NCBI GenBank assembly: GCA_017547265.1
Contig: JAFYQC010000058.1
Span: forward strand, 1-13,373
Direction: 5' to 3'
DNA from: Kiritimatiellia bacterium
GTDB lineage: Bacteria; Verrucomicrobiota; Kiritimatiellia; RFP12; UBA1067
Length of the DNA: 13,373 bases
The position numbers and the translations under genes are program-made. Shown here one piece after another: positions 1 to 7,584 of this stretch. Position 1 is the first letter of the stretch. Every line of letters starts with the position of its first letter. The notes beneath the pieces were generated by a model that saw nothing but the letters and a program-made list of their open reading frames with translations, had not been told where the DNA came from and did no database searches.

Positions 1-3000
1 TCGCTGTCGATCGACTACTCACTCCGCTACGGGAAGGGCGAGATACTCCTCGTTGAAATCATCGACGCCGAGGGCAAGGCCCGCGCAGTGGACTTCGCCT
101 CGACGCTGAAGGAGGCGACCGACAACTCCTCGACCGCCGCGAACATCTACGACCCTCTCGACAAGATCCTCTCTTGCTCCATTCCAGGAATCAAGATCGG
201 CGAGACGCTCCACGTCAAGACGCGTCGCACGGTGACAAAAAGCCGCGTCAAGGACCAGTGGGCCGACATGCAGATCTTCGAGTCGACGATGCCGATTGTC
301 CGCACGTCCGTCAGGATCGACGGTCCCGTTTCTCGCCCGCTCAAGAGCGTCGCGGTTCGCAATCCAATCGGGAACGTCGTCTCGTCCGTCGTGACGAACG
401 GGGAGCGCATCGTCTACAGCTGGACGGTCGAGAACTCGCCGCAGATGTTCCCCGAGCCGGCGATGCCTCCTTTCTGGACGCAGGGCCAGAACCTGCGCGT
501 CTCCACGGCGGCCAACTGGCAGGAGCTCTCGAAGTGGTACTGGGATGTCTCGGTTCCCCATCTCGAGAAGACGAACACCGCGATGACGAACAAGGTCGAG
601 GAGATCGTGGCGAAGACACGCGAGCGCACAGAAGACAAGCTTGAGCTCGTCAAGGCCATCTACAAGTTCGTCTCGCAGGAGATCCGCTACATGGGCCTCA
701 CGATGGAGGACACGTCTCCCGGCTACGCGCCGCACGATGTCGATCTCACTTTCGACAACCGCTATGGCGTGTGCCGCGACAAGGCGGCGCTACTCGTCGC
801 CATGCTCAGGATTGCCGGCTTCGAGTCGTACCCCGTTCTCATCAGGGTGAGCGCCGCGAAGATGGACCAGGAAGTGCCGACGCCGTTCTTCAACCACGCG
901 ATCGTATCCGTGAAGATGGACGGCGACTACATCCTCATGGATCCGACCGACGAGTCGAGCCGCGATCTCTGCCCTGCGTACTTGGGCGACTGTTCGTATC
1001 TCGTGGCGCATCCCAGTGGCGAGGGTCTTCGCACCGCCCCCATCGTGCCGCCGGAGAAAAATGCCTTCACCGTAGTCGGCAGCGGGCGTCTCAGCAAGGA
1101 CGGCACGCTTCTCGCCGATTATGCGATTTCGCTTCGTGGCATCAACGACAACACTTACCGCCGCCGTTTCCTGTCGCTCAAGCCCGAGCAGCGTCGCGAG
1201 CTTTTCGAGAAGGCGGTAGAGGCCGTTTCGGCAGGCGCCGAGCTGATGCGGTGCGACATCGAGCCAAAGGATCTTCAGGACACTACGAAGGAGCTTGGCG
1301 TAAAGCTTCTCGTCAAGTATCCAGAAGTCCTGCTTCGCGGCGAGACACGCGACGAGCTTTCCGTCCCCTCGCTCTCCTCCGCGCTCGGCTCGGCGAACTG
1401 GCTTCTTTCCGGTCGTACCGCGCTAGAGAGCCGCAAGTATCCGCTCAAGGTCTCGTCGACCGCACTTGCCGAAGAAAAGATGGAGATTGATCTCGCGGGC
1501 GCTGTGGGCGCGACGGCGTCGATACCTGACGACGAGACTATAAAGGGCGGCTATGAATTCACGCGTACGTTCAGGCGCGATGGCGACAAGCTCGTCTTCG
1601 CGCGGCGGCTTTCGGTCGGCTCAATCGAGTTCTCGCCTGACGAGTACCTGAATTTGCGTGAGAATATCAAGCGCGTCGAGGCGTCCGAGCGCAAGAATCC
1701 GACGTTCGCGAAAGACCGTTTCGCCAACGCGAACGAGCGCATCATCTCCAGCGTCAGGACCTACGACTTCTTCGGTGATTCGTCCTGGGTTTCCACGAAC
1801 ACGGTCGTGAAGGAGATTCTCACCTACAAGGGTAAGAAGAACGCGGCCGAGCTCAAGTTCTTTTACAACCCATCGTGGAAGACGGTAGAGCTCGTCTCTG
1901 CGAGCGTCTCGAACAAGAATGGGCAGGTCATGTTCGCGGGGCCGAAAGAGACAAGCGTCCTCGACGCCGACTGGGTCTCTGCTGCGCCACGCTATCCCGC
2001 GTCGAAGCAGCTCGTCGTCAACCTTCCGTCCGTCGAGATCGGCAGCGTCATATCCTACACGGTTGTCACGACCGTGAAGGATGCGCCAACTCCGTTCTAT
2101 GCGAATTTCTACTTCGACACGTTCACGCCAACTGACTTCCTCTCGGTGCGCGTAGGCGACTGGAAGCGCGAAGTAAAGAACCCGCGCCTTCTTCCCGACG
2201 AGAAGATGCTTCCGCCCGGCGTCCTGTGGCGCGATCATGAAAGCGTGTCGCTTTGCGACTTCTCCGCGGCCGCCGCGAAGTATCGTGCACTTGATCCCGA
2301 CCCCGTCGATCCGAAGGACTATGACATTCCGACCGGCATCGTCGAGATCCGCGACTGGATGGCGCGGCACATCCGCCGCGTCGGGCCAAGCTTCGGCGAA
2401 ATTCGGCTCGAGGATCATGTCGTTGCACCGGAGGTAGTCCTCAAGGAACGGTACGCGACGCGCCTTGGCTACATCCGCACGCTTTGCGCGCTTTTGAAGG
2501 GTGCTGGCTACGATGCCGACATCGTGTTCGCGGGCGACACGGCAGATTCGTCCATGTCCGTCCTCATGCGTGACATGTACGACTTCCCCAATGTCTCGCG
2601 CTTCTCGTACCCGCTTTGCCGCGTCACGGTGAAGAAGGGCGGCTTCCTCTGGTGGGGCGGCGAGACGACGACATATTATCTCGGCATGGAAAACGAATAC
2701 ACGCCGCTTGGCGCGACTGGCTTCAACAACTCGCTCTTCCTCGATCCGAAGACAGGCGGCTTTGCGACAGTCGCCGCCTCGGACGGCGGATTCTGCGAGG
2801 CCGAGAACGTGGCGCTGTCGTTCTCGATCCGCGAGAACGGAGCGGTCGATCTCGACTACTCTCTTGAGCAGTATGGCGCATCGGTTGGTTCAGTGCGCAA
2901 GCGCTACGCGGAGATGCTTCCCGAGATTCGCTCGCGCCACTTCCAGCAGATGCTTGGCAAGATCGCCCAGTCCGCGAGCGCGACGCGCGAGCTCGTGACA

Positions 3001-3453
3001 GACGCCGACGGATATCCGTTCGCGCTTTCGTTCTCGGCGTTCATTCCCGACATGGCCGTCGTCACTGGCGATGCGATTTCGTTTGAGGTTCCGCAGCTCG
3101 CCGCGCATCCCTTCGGAATCACGGGAGCGACGCGCGAACTTCCTATCGGAATCGATGGCGAGGAGTCGCTCGAGGTGACCCGCTACAGTATCGTGTTCCC
3201 CAAGGGCTACACCGAGGTTGAAAGCCTGCCCGCATCGCTTGAGATACGCAACCCCGCGAATCCCGGCGAACTTTGGATCGGCACCGTTGTCACTTCGGAG
3301 GTCAAGGACGACGTGCTTTTGGTCAATATCGTCGTCACGCACAATGTCTACCGCGAGACGATGCTGCCTGCGGAATACCTCGCCATGCTGAAGGAATGGA
3401 ACCGCCTTGCCGGCTCCAAGGCGAATTCGACGATCGTCGTCCGCCGCCGCTAG
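1..3453 (+). CDS. Large tandem DUF3857/transglutaminase-like protein, 5' end outside window
   Basis: The frame is open from base 1, so the start lies upstream; the GTG at 88 is internal. At least 1150 residues are visible. The order is a DUF3857-like beta domain, a transglutaminase-like domain (about 610-1000), a second beta domain (about 1750-2300), a second transglutaminase-like domain (about 2320-2800) and a C-terminal beta-rich tail. The first transglutaminase domain has an intact Cys-His-Asp triad: Cys at 772-774 in YGVCRDKAA, His at 895-897 in FNHAIV, Asp at 940-942 in LMDPTDE. In the second, the aligned Cys is Arg (2461-2463) and the His/Asp positions are also changed, so it is probably non-catalytic. 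Proteins of this class are usually exported and of unknown substrate. The signal peptide would be off-window. No operon partner is visible; 330 bp separate it from the next gene. Family assignment is confident, function is not. Confidence 0.85.
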   Translation, partial: SLSIDYSLRYGKGEILLVEIIDAEGKARAVDFASTLKEATDNSSTAANIYDPLDKILSCSIPGIKIGETLHVKTRRTVTKSRVKDQWADMQIFESTMPIVRTSVRIDGPVSRPLKSVAVRNPIGNVVSSVVTNGERIVYSWTVENSPQMFPEPAMPPFWTQGQNLRVSTAANWQELSKWYWDVSVPHLEKTNTAMTNKVEEIVAKTRERTEDKLELVKAIYKFVSQEIRYMGLTMEDTSPGYAPHDVDLTFDNRYGVCRDKAALLVAMLRIAGFESYPVLIRVSAAKMDQEVPTPFFNHAIVSVKMDGDYILMDPTDESSRDLCPAYLGDCSYLVAHPSGEGLRTAPIVPPEKNAFTVVGSGRLSKDGTLLADYAISLRGINDNTYRRRFLSLKPEQRRELFEKAVEAVSAGAELMRCDIEPKDLQDTTKELGVKLLVKYPEVLLRGETRDELSVPSLSSALGSANWLLSGRTALESRKYPLKVSSTALAEEKMEIDLAGAVGATASIPDDETIKGGYEFTRTFRRDGDKLVFARRLSVGSIEFSPDEYLNLRENIKRVEASERKNPTFAKDRFANANERIISSVRTYDFFGDSSWVSTNTVVKEILTYKGKKNAAELKFFYNPSWKTVELVSASVSNKNGQVMFAGPKETSVLDADWVSAAPRYPASKQLVVNLPSVEIGSVISYTVVTTVKDAPTPFYANFYFDTFTPTDFLSVRVGDWKREVKNPRLLPDEKMLPPGVLWRDHESVSLCDFSAAAAKYRALDPDPVDPKDYDIPTGIVEIRDWMARHIRRVGPSFGEIRLEDHVVAPEVVLKERYATRLGYIRTLCALLKGAGYDADIVFAGDTADSSMSVLMRDMYDFPNVSRFSYPLCRVTVKKGGFLWWGGETTTYYLGMENEYTPLGATGFNNSLFLDPKTGGFATVAASDGGFCEAENVALSFSIRENGAVDLDYSLEQYGASVGSVRKRYAEMLPEIRSRHFQQMLGKIAQSASATRELVTDADGYPFALSFSAFIPDMAVVTGDAISFEVPQLAAHPFGITGATRELPIGIDGEESLEVTRYSIVFPKGYTEVESLPASLEIRNPANPGELWIGTVVTSEVKDDVLLVNIVVTHNVYRETMLPAEYLAMLKEWNRLAGSKANSTIVVRRR

Positions 3454-3731
3454 AACAGCCCCTCGGCGGAACAAGCGCAAAGACGACATCGGCCAAAGTG
3501 AGTGCAATTACAACCATTTCCCATCCAGCCAACAACCACGCTCCAACCACGACACAACCATCTTTCGTGTCTAATCCAAGGGCGATTCCGACTCAACCAT
3601 CCCACATCCACGATTCTCCAAATCCGACAATATGGAGATGCACGAAATGCTTTGCTGGTTGAATTCTTGTACGAGTATCTATGGAACAATGGGATTGAAT
3701 TGACTTCTCTGAAAAAGTACACATGTCCGAA

Positions 3732-3747
3732 ACGTGTATTTACAGGT
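3732..3747. promoter_or_regulatory. Candidate operator (copy 1) for the AraR-like regulator
   Basis: The sequence ACGTGTATTTACAGGT is an imperfect palindrome in which 6 of 8 positions pair. The same core, TGTATTTACAGGTTT, recurs at 9134-9148. Both copies end exactly 24 bases before a -10 box. It resembles the Bacillus AraR operator (ATTTGTACGTACAAAT, from memory) at 10 of 16 positions, and an AraR-like regulator is encoded at 6486-7544. Binding is inferred. Confidence 0.6.
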
Positions 3748-3771
3748 TTATTGTCTTTCGCAGACATGTAG

Positions 3772-3777
3772 TATAAT
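3772..3777 (+). promoter_or_regulatory. -10 box TATAAT of the sugar operon
   Basis: A perfect TATAAT lies 6 bases before the ATG at 3784, so transcription should begin at or next to the start codon, giving a leaderless message. No good -35 hexamer is found at 16-18 bp; a poor TTGTCT sits at 15 bp. The operator candidate covers the region just upstream of -35. Confidence 0.6.
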
Positions 3778-3783
3778 TAGCGC

Positions 3784-4392
3784 ATGAAAGATGCGCTTGA
3801 GGAGCTCTATTCGAGAAATCCGTGCCTTGAACAATGCAGGGATGCCGTCGCCAACGCCTTTAACGTGCTTCTCTTTGCGTTTCGCTCGGGTGGCAAGGTG
3901 CTTGTTTGCGGCAACGGCGGAAGTGCGGCGGACGCAGAGCATATCTGCGGCGAACTGCTGAAGAAGTTCAAGAAGCACCGTGGCGTTCCGGCGGAGGTGG
4001 CGGCGAAACTGCGACCGGAACTTGCCGCGAATCTCGAAGGCGCTCTCCCGGCCATTTCTCTCGTCTCGATGAGCGGAATCATCACCGCGTTCGCCAACGA
4101 CGTTTCATGGGAGACAGCCTTCGCACAGCAGGTGCTTGCGCTTGCGAACCCGAACGACGTGCTGATCACGCTTTCAACGAGCGGCAACAGTGCCAACTGC
4201 GCTGCCGCTGCGGAAGTTATGAAGGCCATTGGAGGAAAGACGATAGCCTTTACCGGCAAGAATGCGTCGCGCCTTTCGCAAGTGTGCGACGTTGCCATCC
4301 GTGTGCCGGAAACGGAAACTTACAAGGTGCAGGAGCTGCACCTGCCCGTATACCATGCACTATGCGCTGCAATAGAGGAGGAGCTGTTTTGA
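3784..4392 (+). CDS. SIS-domain phosphosugar isomerase, GmhA (sedoheptulose-7-phosphate isomerase)-like
   Basis: A 202-residue cytosolic protein expected to interconvert aldose and ketose sugar phosphates. The SIS signatures are CGNGGSAADAEH (residues 42-53), ANDVSWE (104-110) and STSGNSAN (131-138). The residues matching the GmhA zinc ligands are present: His53, Glu57, Gln183 and His191, with the same 8-residue Gln-to-His spacing as in E. coli. A longer loop (about residues 63-90) than in E. coli GmhA is shared, as I recall, with a subfamily in anaerobes, so the substrate need not be sedoheptulose-7-phosphate. It is the first gene of the operon. The ATG at 3784 has no room for a ribosome site after the predicted transcription start. 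The stop overlaps the ROK start by 4 bases, implying translational coupling. Its partners (kinase, transporter, regulator) point to sugar catabolism rather than LPS heptose synthesis. Confidence 0.88.
   Translation: MKDALEELYSRNPCLEQCRDAVANAFNVLLFAFRSGGKVLVCGNGGSAADAEHICGELLKKFKKHRGVPAEVAAKLRPELAANLEGALPAISLVSMSGIITAFANDVSWETAFAQQVLALANPNDVLITLSTSGNSANCAAAAEVMKAIGGKTIAFTGKNASRLSQVCDVAIRVPETETYKVQELHLPVYHALCAAIEEELF
4374..4383 (+). promoter_or_regulatory. Ribosome binding site that fixes the TTG start of the ROK gene
   Basis: AGAGGAGGAG lies inside the end of the SIS gene, 5 bases before TTG at 4389. No ATG or GTG in the ROK frame fits both this site and the conserved N-terminus (NIGLDIGGTK), so TTG is the best start. 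Confidence 0.7.
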
Positions 4393-5300
4393 ACATCGGT
4401 CTTGACATAGGCGGCACGAAGTGTGCCATATCCGCCGGCGAGCCTGCGGGCGACGCGATAAAGATTCTCTCCCGCGAGGAGTTCCCGACAGCCGGGCTAA
4501 CTTGGCAACAGGTGTTGGAGGAGTTCGCCCACCGCATCGATTGCATCGTTTCCTCCAACTCCAACTCTGATCTCCAACTCTCCTCCATCGGCATAAGTTG
4601 CGGAGGTCCGCTTGACTCGCGTCGTGGCGTCATAATGTCTCCGCCTAATCTCCCCGGATGGGACAATGTGCCTGTCGTAGATTTCTTCCGCAAGCGTTTC
4701 AATGTTCCAGTCGCAGTCCAGAACGACGCAAACGCAAGCGCCCTTGCAGAATACCTTTACGGCTCGGGGCGCGGCGTTAGGAATCTCGTCTTCATGACTT
4801 TCGGCACAGGGCTTGGCGCGGGGATAATCATCGACGGCAGGCTCTACTCGGGTGCGAACGACAATGCCGGCGAAATAGGCCACATCCGCCTCGCTCCGAC
4901 GGGGCCACTCGGCTACAACAAGGAGGGGAGCGCGGAGGGCTTCTGCTCTGGCGCAGGAATGGCGCGTCTTGCAAAGATAAGGAAGGGGCTTGATCTCACG
5001 ACGAAAGAGCTTTTCGCTCGCGTCAGGGCGGGTGATCCAGACTGCACCGAGGTTTTCCGCGAGTCGGCAGAGAAACTCGCGACGATTCTCGCATACACGA
5101 TAGACATCCTCAATCCCGAGGTCATCGCCCTCGGCGGGGTCTTCATGCGTAACGCCGATCTCTTCATGCCCATTGTGGACCCGATCCTCGACCGCGAGGC
5201 GCTGTCGCTTGCGCGGAAGGTCTGCCGCATTGTTCCCGCCGAGCTTGGTGAGAGCATCGGCGACTATGCGGCGCTTGCAGTTGCAGGAGGACTCAAATGA
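4389..5300 (+). CDS. ROK-family sugar kinase
   Basis: A 303-residue cytosolic kinase that phosphorylates a sugar with ATP. The start is TTG, supported by the ribosome site just before it and by the N-terminus. The phosphate-binding DIGGTK motif is at residues 6-11. The catalytic base is Asp113 in QNDANASALAE, the second ATP motif is FGTGLGAG (138-145), and GEIGH is at 161-165. The classical ROK zinc motif CxCGxxGCxE that should follow is missing. The segment reads GPLGYNKEGSAEGFCSG (about 172-188), keeping the Glu but not the cysteines, so this belongs to a zinc-free branch. Residues 55-66 (SSNSNSDLQLSS) are low-complexity and coded by a short direct repeat. It overlaps the SIS gene and the transporter by 4 bases each. 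The substrate is unknown; mannose, fructose, a heptulose or another hexose would all fit the neighbours. Confidence 0.9.
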   Translation: MNIGLDIGGTKCAISAGEPAGDAIKILSREEFPTAGLTWQQVLEEFAHRIDCIVSSNSNSDLQLSSIGISCGGPLDSRRGVIMSPPNLPGWDNVPVVDFFRKRFNVPVAVQNDANASALAEYLYGSGRGVRNLVFMTFGTGLGAGIIIDGRLYSGANDNAGEIGHIRLAPTGPLGYNKEGSAEGFCSGAGMARLAKIRKGLDLTTKELFARVRAGDPDCTEVFRESAEKLATILAYTIDILNPEVIALGGVFMRNADLFMPIVDPILDREALSLARKVCRIVPAELGESIGDYAALAVAGGLK

Positions 5301-6478
5301 AAAGAACCGTTCTTCTCGCTCCGCTCCTGGCGGGGTTCTTCGTGATGGGCTTTGGCGACATCATCGGCACGGTGATGAACCAGGTCAAGGCGGAGTGTGC
5401 GGCTAACGCGGACACCATCTCGTGGCTAATGCCGATATTCGCCTATGTGTGGTTTCTCGTCATTTCCATTCCGACAGGCGTTCTCTCTGGGTGCATCGGC
5501 CGAAAGAACGCAGTACTCGTCTCGCTTGCCGTGACGGTTGCGGCAATGGCAGTGCCGCTCTTTGCGAACGCCGAGAGATGGTATCTCTATATTGCGGCCT
5601 TTGCGCTCGTCGGAATCGGCAACACAATAATCCAGGCCGCGCTTCCAGCGCTGATGTCCAACGTCGTAGAGCCGTCGCAGCTCGCGAGCCGCATTTCGCT
5701 CGGGCAGTTCGTAAAGGCGCTCTGCGCGGCGCTCACGCCGGTGTTTGTCTACCTTACCGCGACGGCCTTGGGAAACTGGAAGTTGCTGTTCCCGCTCTAC
5801 GGAGCGCTCACGATAGGCGCGGCAATCTGGCTTTTGCTTGCGAAGATTCCTGACGAGCGGAGAATAGAAGGGGCTGCCGGAAAGAACGTGACGACAACCT
5901 TCGGCGGATGCTTCGCGATGCTCAAGGAGCCGTACGTCGCGGCGATGACGGTCGGAATACTCTTCTCCGTCGGCGCCGACGTCGGCTTTTCGGTCGCGAT
6001 TCCGGAGTATCTGAAGAATGTCTACAAGGTCGATGTCAATGTCGCCGGAATGGGGCCGACGGTGTACTTCGTGGCGAAGACCGTTGCGGCGATTACAGGC
6101 GCCGTCGTCTTCGCGAAGGTGTCGGCGGCGAAGTGCTTCCCGTGGTGCATGGGCGTCGGGCTTGCCGCGACTGCGGCGATACCTCTTGTCTCGACGCCTG
6201 TGGCGTTTCTCGCGATAGTTGCCTTCGTCGCGCTTCTCACGGCCAACAGCTTCGGGATGTGCATGGGCCTCGCCATCGAGCGGTTCCCAGACAAGGCCAA
6301 CGAGATATCGTCGCTGATGGTGATGGCGATAGTCGGCGGCGGCATAGTTTCCGCCGTCCTTGGCGTTGCGCAGTCGGCGTTCGGCCCCGTCGGCATCGTC
6401 GCGACCCTCGGCGCGTGCATCGCATATCTTTTCGCGCTTGGATTGTTTGCGTCAAGACGCTCCAGTTTGGTAAAATAA
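5297..6478 (+). CDS. MFS sugar transporter, fucose-permease-like
   Basis: A 393-residue inner-membrane protein, very hydrophobic, with a pattern consistent with 12 transmembrane helices. It has an MFS loop motif after helix 2 (SGCIGRKNAVLVS, about residues 56-68) and a soluble central loop after helix 6 (about 181-205). The N-terminus (AGFFVMGFGDIIG) resembles sugar/H+ symporters of the fucose-glucose permease group, which import free sugars. The start is secured by AGGAGG at 5285-5290 with a 6-base gap and by the ATGA overlap with the kinase stop. In the operon it would bring in the sugar that the ROK kinase phosphorylates. The substrate cannot be read from the sequence. Confidence 0.85.
   Translation: MKRTVLLAPLLAGFFVMGFGDIIGTVMNQVKAECAANADTISWLMPIFAYVWFLVISIPTGVLSGCIGRKNAVLVSLAVTVAAMAVPLFANAERWYLYIAAFALVGIGNTIIQAALPALMSNVVEPSQLASRISLGQFVKALCAALTPVFVYLTATALGNWKLLFPLYGALTIGAAIWLLLAKIPDERRIEGAAGKNVTTTFGGCFAMLKEPYVAAMTVGILFSVGADVGFSVAIPEYLKNVYKVDVNVAGMGPTVYFVAKTVAAITGAVVFAKVSAAKCFPWCMGVGLAATAAIPLVSTPVAFLAIVAFVALLTANSFGMCMGLAIERFPDKANEISSLMVMAIVGGGIVSAVLGVAQSAFGPVGIVATLGACIAYLFALGLFASRRSSLVK
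6447..6476 (+). promoter_or_regulatory. Possible weak internal promoter for the regulator
   Basis: TTGCGT (6447-6452) and TAAAAT (6471-6476) are 18 bp apart inside the end of the transporter gene, 9 bases before the regulator's ATG. The regulator lacks a visible ribosome site, so it may be coupled to the transporter or made from this near-leaderless start. The match is weak. Confidence 0.25.
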
Positions 6479-6485
6479 CTTCCAG

Positions 6486-7544
6486 ATGAAAGGGCACAAG
6501 GAGGTATTCGAGGCGCTGAGACGCGAGATTCTTGCCGGGAAGTACGATGCCGACAGGCGGCTTCCGAGCGAGAAGTCTCTTTCGTGCAGATTCGGCGTGT
6601 CGCGTCCGACGGTCAGCCGTGTCACGCTCGACCTCAAGCGCGAGGGGCTTATCGTCACGCGAAAGGGCGCAGCTTCTGTCATAACGCGCTTTGCGCAGAA
6701 CGCGACTGGCGCGCTGGGTCTTGTCGTTCCCGGGGAGAATTATGCAGAGATCTTCAAACCGCTCGATAGGCGTCTCGCGCATCTTGCCGATCGCTTGGGT
6801 TGGGATCTGATACGCGGCGAGATAAAAGGGACGGATCCAAAAGTCCGCGCCAGGGAAGCGCGGCGCCTTGCGTACCAGTTTGCAAAGGAACGGGTGTGCG
6901 GCGTGTTCTTCCAGCCAATCGAGTTCCTAAAAGATTCCGCAAAGGCGAGCGAGGACATCGTCCGGTATTTCGAGAAGTCGGGAATAGCCGTGGTTCTCCT
7001 GGACTACGACATCGCGCCGCCGCCCGATCGCTCTCGCTATGACGTGGTTGGCATAGACAACTTCGCCGCCGGGCTCGCGATCGGCAGGCACCTTGTTCGC
7101 TCTGGCGCGAAGCGAATCGCCTTTCTCCACCGACCAAATGCCGCGCCCACGGTCACGAACAGGATGCGTGGAGTCGCGGCCGCGGCAGTCGAAAGCGGAG
7201 GCTTCTGGTCGCTCAAGGGGAACGTGCTGTTTGCCGAGCCCGACAACTGCCGCGCGGTGTCTAAGTTCTTGAAGAACGGGTTGCCAGACGCTTTCGTCGC
7301 CGGAAACGACGTTGCGGCCGCAGCGCTTGGCAAGACGCTTGCCAGGATCGGCGGCGGTGCTGAGAAAATACGGCTTGCCGGATTTGACGACGTTGAAGTC
7401 GCCGCCAAGCTGGGGCTGACGACAGTCCGCCAGCCGCTCGACGCCATTGCCGAAGTCGCCATGCAGACTTTGGTCTCGCGCATAAAGACGCCAGACCTCT
7501 CGCCGCGCACCATTCTCCTCGACGCCGAAATCGTCGTGCGGTAG
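6486..7544 (+). CDS. AraR-like transcriptional regulator: GntR-type DNA-binding head with LacI-type sugar sensor
   Basis: A 352-residue regulator. Residues 3-65 form a GntR-family winged helix; the core (about 27-57) shows PSEKSL, FGVSRPTVSR and LKREGLI. From about residue 76 a periplasmic-binding-protein-like LacI/GalR sensor domain follows. Its markers are GALGLVVPG, VVLLDYD, VVGIDNFAAGLAIGRHL, RIAFLHRP, DAFVAGNDVAAAALG and RLAGFDDVEVAAKLGLTTVRQP. This combination is the architecture of AraR, which leaves DNA when it binds a sugar. It follows the transporter by 7 bases and closes the operon, so it probably controls its own operon. The 16-bp palindromes at 3732-3747 and 9131-9146 are the obvious target candidates. 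Whether it represses or activates is not clear, because both target promoters lack a good -35 box. Confidence 0.88.
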   Translation: MKGHKEVFEALRREILAGKYDADRRLPSEKSLSCRFGVSRPTVSRVTLDLKREGLIVTRKGAASVITRFAQNATGALGLVVPGENYAEIFKPLDRRLAHLADRLGWDLIRGEIKGTDPKVRAREARRLAYQFAKERVCGVFFQPIEFLKDSAKASEDIVRYFEKSGIAVVLLDYDIAPPPDRSRYDVVGIDNFAAGLAIGRHLVRSGAKRIAFLHRPNAAPTVTNRMRGVAAAAVESGGFWSLKGNVLFAEPDNCRAVSKFLKNGLPDAFVAGNDVAAAALGKTLARIGGGAEKIRLAGFDDVEVAAKLGLTTVRQPLDAIAEVAMQTLVSRIKTPDLSPRTILLDAEIVVR

Positions 7545-7551
7545 GGGTGGT

Positions 7552-7584
7552 GGCACAAAAACGCGGATTTACATATTTTGTGCC
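7552..7584. repeat. Inverted repeat GGCACAAAA / TTTTGTGCC
   Basis: Perfect 9-bp arms at 7552-7560 and 7576-7584 with a 15-base spacer, starting 7 bases after the regulator's stop. It could fold as a 3' hairpin, but no T-tract follows, so it is a poor intrinsic terminator. The right arm also pairs with a downstream copy (see 7572-7613). Confidence 0.55.

Larger units (their letters stand above)
3454..3783. other. Gene-free region, A/C-rich on the + strand, with a promoter at its 3' end
   Basis: I see no convincing gene here. About 3500-3620 is strongly strand-asymmetric, with many CAACCA/CCATCC words and few G, unlike the coding DNA on either side. A small open frame (3502-3771) has no ribosome site and a low-complexity start, so I do not call it. 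A weak hairpin, CCGCCG (3444-3449) with CGGCGG (3464-3469), spans the preceding stop codon but lacks a T-tract. The last 70 bases hold the operon's operator candidate and promoter. Confidence 0.6.

Noticed and set aside
1621..2418. Antisense open frame of 265 codons inside the transglutaminase-like gene
   Set aside because: Arg/Val/Asp-rich shadow translation with no motif, opposite a well-supported gene.
3444..3469. Intrinsic terminator after the transglutaminase-like gene
   Set aside because: The stem is 6 bp with a large loop and no T-tract, and it overlaps the stop codon.
3739..3744. TTTACA as the -35 box of the sugar operon (also 9138-9143)
   Set aside because: It lies 27 bp from the -10 box at both promoters, too far for a -35 hexamer; it is better explained as part of the shared palindromic operator.
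3502..3771. Small + strand open frame in the intergenic gap, ending in the promoter
   Set aside because: No ribosome site, low-complexity N-terminal half, and it overlaps the operator and -10 box. The phrase ARNALLVEFLYEYLW looks protein-like but I recognise no family.
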